Part shown: piece by piece, positions 19,755 to 29,875 of the stretch
How the letters are laid out: every line of letters starts with the position of its first letter
How positions within the stretch are numbered: position 1 is the stretch's first letter
DNA from: Amorphochlora amoebiformis
Taxonomy: Eukaryota > Cercozoa > Chlorarachniophyceae
Length of the DNA: 64,000 nt
Direction of reading: 5' to 3'
Assembly: GCA_054601695.1 (NCBI GenBank)
Contig: BAAHQB010000008.1
Coordinates: forward strand, 1,240,001-1,304,000
The notes under the pieces: model-generated
Database searches by the model: none
Told to the model about the DNA's origin: nothing
The model's input: only the letters and a program-made list of their open reading frames with translations
Translations under genes and position numbers: made by a program

Positions 19755-19917
19755 ATATATACATATATATAGTTATATATGTATATCTATACGTATACTT
19801 TTATATGTATTTATACATATTTGCAAATATTGCATGAAAATGAATATACATAGACATGTTAAATCACATATGGGAAGACATATACGTAAATATGCATAAA
19901 CACATACGTACATCTAA

Positions 19918-19953
<36 letters not shown>

Positions 19954-20036
19954 ATCTTTGTGTGTGTATATATATGTTAATATAAATATTATACGATATG
20001 TATATTTATATACGAAAAAAATATATATATTTATTT

Positions 20037-20071
<35 letters not shown>

Positions 20072-20954
20072 GGATATATTCTTTACATGTATATATATAT
20101 ATACATATGTATGTATATATATATATATATATATGTTTATATATATTATATGTATATATATATATATATCCTGTTCCCATAATATATATATAAACATAAT
20201 GTGTAATATACATATATATGTACACTATAAATATTGTATATGAAGATATATTTTTATAATATACATATGTACATAAATATAGAAATGTATTTTTGTATTT
20301 ACACAATGTATATATATATAAACACATGATCCAGGGGAATATATGGCAAAGGCCTATGAATCTGAGACCGAAAGAAAGCAAATAGATTCAGGTTAGAATC
20401 CTACACCTTATCCAATTTAACACTAACCTTAACCAACCTCCTGAAGATAAGCCTCATTCTCCCTAACCCTAATCCTTCCCTAAGAGCACCAAAAAGAGTT
20501 AGATGAGCTGTGGAAAAAGGTATATACATATACACATGCTACGAATATATATACATATATATATTTATATACATATGTTTATCTACGTTGTCTATATTTA
20601 TAGTATATATAAGCCATGTTATACCCATATACGAAATATATTTATGTAAATCTAAACGTGCAAACAGATGCATTGGATTCCAAAACGTATTATATGTACA
20701 TATATATATATATATATATTTATATAATATATTTATATATATATATATATATATATTCATATACATCTATATATATATACATACAATATGTATATGAACA
20801 TCTTTTTTCCTTTTTGTATAATTGTTACTGTCATCATTATAATCATTAGTATTGCTACTAATATGGTTGCACATATATACATATATATATATATATATAA
20901 TATATAATATGTACATTTATATGTATACAATATAAATAATTCAACCTGTGTATC

Positions 20955-21008
<54 letters not shown>

Positions 21009-21107
21009 TATGTATTCCGCAGGGTGTTGAGAGACTCAAAACCGCCACACGAAAGTACGCACAACGCCAGGTTGGTATATATAATATACATATTATATAT
21101 TTATATT

Positions 21108-21156
<49 letters not shown>

Positions 21157-22192
21157 TGTATAATATATATATACACATATATGTATATGTATATGTATAT
21201 GTTTACATATATGTTTTTATATATATATTTATATATATATATATATATATGTTAAATATAGATGTGTATCATTATCATTATGATCATTAATACTATTAGA
21301 ATGCTAACAGAGAGAGACAGAAAGAGAAGGGGAGACAGTCACAGAGTGCTCGTGAAGTCATGACAAAGAGAGAAAAACGTAGGAAAACTAGCAAAGAGTG
21401 AGAGTACGCACGTGTCACCCCCCACTCTCTTCCTCGCATGAAAAGTTGGTATAATATCCTATACCAACTCATTTTGTCCATCAATCTTCCATAATCAAAA
21501 ATACACAAAAAAAGTACACAATATATTAAAATAAATTATACTAAGGTCAAATGGATTAGAACCAGGCTAAAACCCTACGGGACCAAAGGTTGGGGTTGGG
21601 GTTAGGGTTAGGGTTAGGATTAGGATTAGTGTCAGGATTAGATATCTATTTACGATCGATTTTCTAGGTTATGTTAAAATTAGGGTACGAATAAGTGTTA
21701 AGTGTTACGGTTACGGTTTTGGTTATCAATAATGTAGCTAATATTAAACCATGTTAAGGGTCGGTAGGAATTGAGGTTGGGGTTGGGTTGGAGCTAGGGT
21801 TGGGTATGTTAAGATCTGTTACTATGTAGACGGAGTGATCAGTTGTTATAGGGGTACGGGTAGGACATGTGAACCTTCCTTTCGATTGGGTTTGATATAC
21901 CAGATGAGTACAATCCTTGATGTATAAATGTTAATATATATATAGGAATTTAATACATACATATGTACATACATTCGTATACTATTTACGTACTTGTACA
22001 TATCAATAATATATTTTATATGTAATATATATACATACATATATAATATATATATGTGTATAATATGTACGTATGTATTTATATATTTCTATATATAAAT
22101 ATGTATATATATAGATGGAGGCCTCTTTGAATTCCATCAATTCGACACCTCTGACGTCAAAACATGGTTTGTTTTTCAACACAATATAAATG

Positions 22193-22240
<48 letters not shown>

Positions 22241-23183
22241 TATATATTTTATATATATGTATATATAAATACACGTACATATATATGTGTCTATATATAC
22301 TTTATATACATATATGTATATGTATATAAATATATATATATATATGTATATCTGTGTATGTATACACAAATTAAGATTTTATGAATCACATGTATGTATG
22401 TACATATATTGTTGGAGCAAATTATAAATATCATGGGAGGAGGCGGCTTGATGAGTAGATATCTATTGAGTATGCAAACATAGTCAAAGCTATGCTTTAG
22501 ATCGCTAAGGATCCCGGGGATTGCTGGAGATCTCCTGATACTATCCGGTAGTAACCGGGCTTCGAGCTATAAAGTAACAAGGTGTGAGGTCAAGCTAGGT
22601 CACGCTCCAAAAACTCTTCGCGAAGATTCTAGAATACTTACGCTTACTTTATGTATACATATACACACATATGCACATACATAATATATATATATACATA
22701 TATATATATATGTATGTATGTATATACACATATACGTACATCTATGTGTATTTATGTTTGTATATGCTTATTGTTAGCGCACAGGTATGGTATATCACTG
22801 GTAGACTATAATTTGGTTGAGACCTGTTAGAAGTAGACTGCTTGGGACTATGATAACATGCTTGAAACTGTATTTTATATATGTATATAATATATATATT
22901 ATATGTATGTGTATACATATATATATATATATACATATATATACATATATTTATATATATATAATATATATGGTTTTGGTGAGAGTACAATGTATACATA
23001 TATACAGATATATATTTATATATGTGTAAACTCATATAAGTATTGTGTACATTTTGATGCTCTTTTTCTCCCTCTCCCTCTCTCTGTTCTCCCTCTCTCT
23101 TCGTCCCGACCTCTTCCTCTTTCATTTCGATAACACATATTCTCACTTCCTGGGTAGGTTAGATATACACATATATATATATA

Positions 23184-23220
<37 letters not shown>

Positions 23221-23314
23221 TGTACATTTATATATATATATATATACATACATATATATATATATATATATAAATATTAACACATTTGTATGCATACAAA
23301 ATCTGTTTCAATTT

Positions 23315-23353
<39 letters not shown>

Positions 23354-24049
23354 ATTACATACATACATATATAACACATATATATATATATTCAATATAT
23401 TTTTATATACATGTATTTACGTATTTATGTATATGCCCATATAACATATGCATGAATGTATGAATATTTACCTGTGGTACGCATGTACGTTCTTATTCTC
23501 CACATTATTCTATCCAGGAATAATAAGGTCCGTGACCCAGCCCTCCGTATCGTGCGCGCTTTCTTAGAAAAAGAATCAAAACCGAACCGATCCTTTGGCC
23601 TCTCACATGGTATTACAAGTGTGTTGAAAAACCCATTTTTTAGGAGAAAAGAGGAGGAGAGAAAGAGAGAGAGAAAGAAACTGGGAAGAGAGAAGACAGA
23701 GAAAGAGAGGAAGAGAAAGTAGAGTAAAAGGGAAGGAGAGAGGTGAGAGTTAGAAAGAGATAGTGAGATAAAGATGAGCGAAAGAGAGACTGAGAGGGAG
23801 AGCGAGAGCGAGAGCGAGGACCGAGAGCGAGAGAGAGAGATAGAGAGACCGAGAGAAAAAAAAGGAGACCGAGAGATAGGCAATAGCTCATGTGTCTAAG
23901 CTTAATGGTAACCTTAGGGGTAGTGTCATCGATTAGCACGTGGAGAAAATTCGAGTGCAAGGATTGTAACAAGACTCTCAATGGAAACCATGAGTCAGAT
24001 TACATATATGTAAATACATACATAATATATATGTATATATATATATATG

Positions 24050-24086
<37 letters not shown>

Positions 24087-24325
24087 GATACGTGCGTACC
24101 AAAAAAAGAATGAATATCGTATATTACTTGGTATTACATAATATATGCATAAATATATACATACATATATATATATATGTATATGTGTGTATATACATAC
24201 ATATGGATATTGCATATCTCTTAAAACGATAAGTATATACCTGCATGTATATTCCTATTAGGTATAACATTCACATGAAATCAAGATCTCACCGGAAGCG
24301 CAAAGCTGGAATTAGAAGGTCCTGA
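9645..24325 (+). CDS. TRIT1: tRNA dimethylallyltransferase (tRNA isopentenyltransferase), MiaA/MOD5/TRIT1 family
   Basis: The enzyme transfers a dimethylallyl group to N6 of adenosine 37 in tRNAs reading UNN codons. I join 21 exons: 9645-9836, 10058-10111, 11991-12110, 12636-12692, 13429-13486, 14139-14192, 14599-14669, 15558-15591, 15907-15944, 16882-16965, 17292-17346, 18368-18420, 19589-19622, 20335-20391, 20485-20519, 21023-21070, 21546-21588, 22115-22166, 23518-23609, 23924-23993 and 24262-24325, giving 454 residues with every phase consistent. Motifs in order: P-loop GSTGTGKSK (residues 12-20), STDSMQ (59-64), [88 protein letters not shown] matrin-type C2H2 zinc finger, CKDC...[14 protein letters not shown], closes the protein as in eukaryotic members. 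The length is usual. A Lys/Ser-rich insert (exon 5) follows [10 protein letters not shown]. Confidence 0.95.
10112..11990. repeat. TA- and TATG/TACA-microsatellite intron (intron 2 of the isopentenyltransferase)
   Basis: This 1.9-kb intron consists almost wholly of (TA)n, (TATG)n and (TG)n tracts, including a run of about 52 bp near 10810-10861. No exon, RNA gene or transposon is visible. It is typical of the expanded introns in this gene. Confidence 0.85.
15960..16135 (+). repeat. pyrimidine-rich (CT) tract in an intron
   Basis: About 175 bp of C/T-rich, Ctct-type sequence lies in intron 9 of the isopentenyltransferase, directly after the exon at 15907-15944. A similar shorter tract lies at about 14235-14325 in intron 6. 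It is low-complexity filler; no coding frame is supported. Confidence 0.7.
21300..21430 (+). repeat. purine-rich (GA) tract in an intron
   Basis: A GA-rich stretch (GAGAGAGACAGAAAGAGAAGG type) in intron 16 of the isopentenyltransferase. It is low complexity and much shorter than the tract at 23641-23880. Confidence 0.6.
21589..21815 (+). repeat. degenerate TTAGGG-like array
   Basis: The intron that follows the exon at 21546-21588 opens with GGTTGGGGTTGGGGTTAGGG and continues with TTAGGG, TTAGGA and TTGGGG variants for more than 200 bp with growing divergence. It resembles interstitial telomeric repeats but sits inside a gene. Confidence 0.8.
22420..22650. other. non-repetitive island of about 230 bp inside an intron
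   Basis: Between TA tracts in intron 18 of the isopentenyltransferase lies ordinary-composition DNA (around GGGAGGAGGCGGCTTGATGA and GGTCAAGCTAGGTCACGCTC) that no exon of this gene needs. I find no frame matching either flanking exon, and it cannot be fitted to a tRNA. A nested small RNA or a transposon remnant is possible. Confidence 0.4.
23641..23880 (+). repeat. homopurine tract of about 240 bp
   Basis: The plus strand is almost entirely A and G (GAGAAAGAGAGAGAGAAAGA type) with few interruptions. It lies in intron 19 of the isopentenyltransferase directly upstream of the zinc-finger exon. The long open frames across it (Lys/Glu/Arg or Ser/Leu runs) are low-complexity translations, not genes. 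Confidence 0.85.
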
Positions 24326-24485
24326 CTTATACATATGTTTTATATTATATATATATATATATATATATGTATATACACATATATATATGTATGTATGTGC
24401 ACTTATATATGTATACAGAGATATATGTATATGTATATACATATATATATATATATATGTATATATCTATGTATATTCTAGAAAT

Positions 24486-24535
<50 letters not shown>

Positions 24536-24584
24536 TGGATATATATATACAATATTACACGAATCTGAGTAGTTCCAGGGTTTA

Positions 24585-24690
24585 ATATCAGGGTTAGGGT
24601 TAGGTTAGCGTCAGCAGTAGGTAGTGTTAGGGTTAGAGTCACTGTGAGTAGTTCGAGGGTCTAATATTAGGGTTAGGGTTAAGGGTCAGA
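24585..24690 (+). repeat. degenerate TTAGGG-like block
   Basis: Two related segments each carry GGGTTAGGGTTA-type words followed by GAGTCACTGTGAGTAG, so a larger unit of roughly 75 bp seems to have been duplicated here. It lies just 3' of the isopentenyltransferase gene. Confidence 0.7.
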
Positions 24691-25024
24691 TTTAGAGTGA
24701 AGTTTGGAGTCACTGTGAGTAGCTGGTACAACCTCTGTTGAAACTTTTCATTCTATATATACATATATATATATATATACACATATACATATAGTATATA
24801 TATATATATATGTATATACATATATGTACGTAATATAAATTCTATCTTTCTATACATATATATATATATATATATAAATACATATATATCATATGCATAC
24901 ATGTATTTATATTGCAATACGTACACACACAACACACACACACTCATGTATATATATATATATATATTTGTATATATATATATATATATAATATGCATAA
25001 ACTTGTTTTCTATTATTTTCATAG

Positions 25025-25059
<35 letters not shown>

Positions 25060-25537
25060 GTATATGTATGTGTATATATATATATATATATACATCAACA
25101 TACATATATACATACGTACATACTCGAACACACATGCACCCACACCCACACATACTTCAAATACACATACATGTAGACATACACACAAACCTTAGACACT
25201 GAATCAGACATATGTGTAACTATGTGTGCATATAAAAATGTATATATTCATGAGCATACATGTAAATGTATATGAGTATGTATATAATGTATAATGTAAA
25301 TATATATATATATATATATATATAATATACAAATACATAAATATTGTATTTTTAGATATGTACGTTAATGTTGTAACATATTACATATTAAATCTATGTA
25401 TAATATATGTGTATATGTATAATATATGTATATACGTATAATAAGGTATACTATATGTGTATGTGTTTTATCAATATTCATGTGTATGTTGTTTGACATG
25501 TTGGAGATATGTCAAGATATATTCATAATTTCTGCAG

Positions 25538-25622
25538 AATGGAAGAAAACAAGAGAAACGCAGAGTCTGTTAGGAGAGATCGATCGACGAACAAGCGGAC
25601 TCAGTCTAGAATATACAATTGA
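25538..25622 (+). CDS. candidate alternative last exon of the isopentenyltransferase
   Basis: A good acceptor (AATTTCTGCAG) precedes a 27-codon basic stretch beginning MEENKRNAESVRRDRSTNKR and ending in TGA. If the exon starting at 24262 used the donor AGAAG^GTCCTG at 24319, phase 2 would join exactly to this exon and add a Lys/Arg-rich tail like those seen after the zinc finger in animal homologues. Without that splice the protein simply stops at 24325. Coding status is uncertain. Confidence 0.3.
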
Positions 25623-26171
25623 ACCACAGCCTGAATAGCAACGACTTCTTTGTCGAATCTTTGATAAGCACTGACTGAACCAAGAAATTCATAATTGAAA
25701 TTCATCTACTGGTCTAGTTAATTCATCGTTATCCCATTATTTTTTTCGGGTGTTGGGTGGTGGTGTGTAGCTAGTGTCTAGAGTGTGGTCGATACTCGAT
25801 CTGAGGTCAGAACTACTCAGAAGACCTAGAAGACGACTGCAGTTTAGTTCTAGTCATATTCCGCTAGTATCTAGAGTACTAGTTGTAGCTGCTATCTGGG
25901 CTGTCTAGTATCTAGAGTATATAGCCTAGGTGAGTGTCAGACTAGCTAGGCAGATATTATGTAGGCGTACTAGTTACATAAACTAGATAAACGATTAATC
26001 TGCGGATGATAATTGGAAATTTAAGCTGGAATCTCAACTACCCCAGCGCCATTGACAAGCTGATCGCGTTGTGATCGAGCCCCTAGATATAATTCTGCTC
26101 CAGTGGTTTAAGCTAGAAGAAATCCCCAAGCGACTGGCCGTACCCCTGCTCGAAATCAGTAGGAAGACCCA

Positions 26172-26500
26172 TTAATATGAGGCGAAAAGAGGTCCCAGAA
26201 CGAGGATGGTAGTCGACATTGTGGTGATAATAACGTGAAGAGAAGGTCCAGAGGTATCTTTAAACGGATCTCCAACAGTATCACCTGTAACAGCCGCCTG
26301 AATATAAATATATACTATATATATATATATATACATATTATATTTATTATGGCTTTATTTTGAAATATATCTCAATCCTAACTATGACGAATGATGATAA
26401 CTATTACGAGAATAATAATGCATCATTGATGTTCAAATACACACATATTACATGATACGTATATTACGTGTGTAAAATACATTTAAGGTATTCATGTACA

Positions 26501-26544
<44 letters not shown>

Positions 26545-27332
26545 ATAAAAACACACACATAAGAAAAGAGAGATTGGGAGAGGAGAGTGGAAGAGGGAGA
26601 GAGGAGAAAGAGAGAAAGAGAGTAGAGAAAGAAAAGAGAGATTGAGAGATTAGAGTGGAAGAAAGAAAAGAACAAGAGAGAGAGAAAGAGAGAGGAGAGG
26701 AGAGACGGAGAGTATTAGAGAGCTGTATGAATAGAGCATAGGAGAGAGCTAGCAGGGTTAGCATATGCTTAGGGTCAGGGTTGGGATTAGACTTGAGGTT
26801 AGGATCAGGGTTAGGATTAGACTTGAGGTTAGCGTTAGGGTTAGAGCTAGAGTCTTAGTTAGGGTTAGGATCAGATTATTCAGCAAGTCTAAGTCCGAGG
26901 ACCATTGACTCCTCCACATTGTGGGGTTATGGAGTTAGGGAGGGTTAGGGTTAGGTTTAGGATTAGGATTGGGATTAGGATTAGGGTTAAGCAGAGTGAG
27001 AATTAGGTTGGTTAGGGTTGGGATTAGGGTTAAAGCTGAGAGAGAGCGAGCGAAAAAGGAGATTGGGAAGAGAGATATATAGGGGGCGAAGGAAGGAGAG
27101 TGGGAGACGGAATGGGGAAATGGGAGAGAAATAGAAAGGAAGAGAGGACGAGAGGGGGTGAGCGAGAGAATTGAAAGGAGGATAGAAAGACGAGAGGTAT
27201 ATAGAGCGCAAGAGTGATGAGTTTACCAACATACATACCTTTGTATTCATATATCTCTACATATGTCTACTTATATGTATATATACATATATATCTATAT
27301 GTAAACTTACATTAAACACACACACATGTATG

Positions 27333-27372
<40 letters not shown>

Positions 27373-28334
27373 CTATATTTATTAAGATCGTGTATTACAC
27401 TGACACATAGATGCGTACAAGTACGATATACATGTATACGGTACATATTTTTATATATGAATATTTGCATACACATTACATACATACATTATTATATATG
27501 TATTTATGTATATTTATATGAACAATTGTTGACGATAATACGCATACATATCCACACATCCATAGTTTTACCAAATTGGAACACATATACATACTTCCAA
27601 AAACATATATAAAAACTGTATTTTTGAGTTTCATACCGCGTGTTGAGGCGTTCCCTTCTCTCCTGACTTCTCCACGAGCTTTTTCGCATTATCCCAAGCC
27701 CCCCCACTATTGTCGAGGAAGATGGCCATCATGAGCCCCGTAATGCTTCCGAACATCATGAAACCAGCGACGGTTTCTAACCCCAGGAGCGGCTTGTTCG
27801 TGTAGCTGCCAATGACCCGGAAGGTGAAGCCCACGATGACGGGCATAGAAAGGGCAAGGATCGCAGGTTTTCCGGCGGCTCTGGGTTCGGTTGGGAGGTT
27901 TGAATGAGCTCGAGGTTGGGTTGTATACATGTACATAGTATACGAGTTAGTATATATGAAACATTCATCTTTCTCTTGATAAGTATGAGTACAAAAATAT
28001 ATGAACGTATATGAATATATATATATATATATACATATATTTATGCATAAATATATACATATGTGTATATATATATATATTATATGTATATATAATACAT
28101 CCATGTACATATATATATAATATATTTATATATATATATATATATATTTATACATATATTAAGTACATATTTATGTTAGATGTGTATATATTTATTGTGA
28201 ACACATATAATTTTACATGCATCCGATGTTATATAAATATCTATCTATTTATATATATACATATATACATAGGAATATTGTAAATACATTTATATATGTA
28301 AATATATATAAATAATGTAAAAAAATGCAAATAT

Positions 28335-28365
<31 letters not shown>

Positions 28366-28393
28366 ATATTGTGTATATATATGTAAAAAAATG

Positions 28394-28448
<55 letters not shown>

Positions 28449-28883
28449 ACACTGGTGCATATTATCCATATATGTGTATATAAATATATATTCATATATA
28501 TATACTCACATAATATATATATATGTGTGTGTATATATATATTCATATGTGTGTTTATATATTCATATATACATATCTTCTTAGATATATTCATATATAC
28601 ATATCGTCTTATATATTTACACAAAAATTATTAGTGTGTACATATATAAATCTACATACATATTTATGTATACAAAATATACATAAATATATATGTATGT
28701 ATCTATATATGTTAACGTATACATGCATATACTTCGGAACATAGAGATAGATGATTATATATGTGCACTTAATGAATTATATATTGAATATTTACACACA
28801 CATTTTTGCATGTGCACTTCCATAAATAACAATATATTGCTTGTTTCTAAACACATTCATATATATATATATACATATATGTG

Positions 28884-28931
<48 letters not shown>

Positions 28932-29031
28932 CTCTTTTTGCTATACTTATATTGTGAAATCCATACGTCTATCTATATATATATAATATAATATATGTAT
29001 TTCTATATAATGTATATGTAAATATATATAT

Positions 29032-29063
<32 letters not shown>

Positions 29064-29173
29064 ATTTGTATTTATATATATTTATGATGTGCGTTTCTGT
29101 AAGCATATTACCCGAGGGCTCCCTTGGTGACGATAGCCACACAGGTATTATAGATACATATATATATATATAT

Positions 29174-29204
<31 letters not shown>

Positions 29205-29841
29205 ATTTGTATTTATATATATTTATGATGTGCGTTTCATTACCCGAGGGCTCCCTTGGTGACGATAGCCACACAGGTATTATAGTCCGGCTTTTGAGTT
29301 TGAGGAGTAGCCATGATTCCCGGCATGGTCCTAAATTGGCGTCGCACCTCGTCGACTACTTTCTCGGCGGTTGATCCTACAGCCGCCATGGACCAACCGG
29401 TGAAGAGGAAGATGGTCATCACTCCAAGCATTCCACCGATTACCACTTCGATATTGGCAATATCTGCAGCAGAATTATACTTAAGACTTGCCATTATATA
29501 TACTTATTTCACGTAACGCTTACGGTTGCTGCAAATAAATTATACAATTTATATGATCATGATAGATTTACACAACCCACCACACGTAAATGAATAATAT
29601 GTATATATATATATATGTTACTGCAAATAAATTATACAATTTATATGATCATGATAGATTTACACAACCCACCACACGTAAATGAATAATATGTATATAT
29701 ATATATATGTTGTAATACATTTTATATATATATATATATATATATGTATACATATATATATATATATGTATATAATATAAATACATATATATATATATAA
29801 ATGTATATAAAAGTAATATATATATATGTATTTACATATAT

Positions 29842-29875
<34 letters not shown>

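Larger units (their letters stand above)
24326..26171. other. convergent intergenic region
   Basis: This interval lies between the isopentenyltransferase stop and the pyrophosphatase stop. It holds TA tracts (24340-24550, 24760-25110, 25295-25330), a degenerate TTAGGG block at about 24585-24690, the candidate exon at 25538-25622, and about 550 bp of CTAG-rich unique sequence (25623-26171) in which I see no gene. Confidence 0.6.

Noticed and set aside
22420-22650. A tRNA or SINE-like RNA gene
   Set aside because: I could not fold a cloverleaf or place both A and B boxes; kept only as an unexplained island.
23425-23981. Ser/Leu-rich and Lys/Glu-rich open frames over the homopurine tract
   Set aside because: They are low-complexity translations of a GA repeat; the only real exon there is 23518-23609.
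26755-27035. A true chromosome end
   Set aside because: The TTAGGG-like words are degenerate, short, and inside an intron with genes on both sides.
26448-27250. Ser/Leu/Pro-rich minus-strand open frames
   Set aside because: They are translations of GA-rich tracts inside the last intron of the pyrophosphatase.
28969-29274. 101-codon minus-strand open frame containing SSPREPSGN twice
   Set aside because: It reads through the duplicated exon end in the wrong frame; not a separate gene.
29240-29494. The open frame beginning MASLKYN as an independent gene start
   Set aside because: The downstream sequence is plainly the C-terminal third of the pyrophosphatase and joins in phase to upstream exons.
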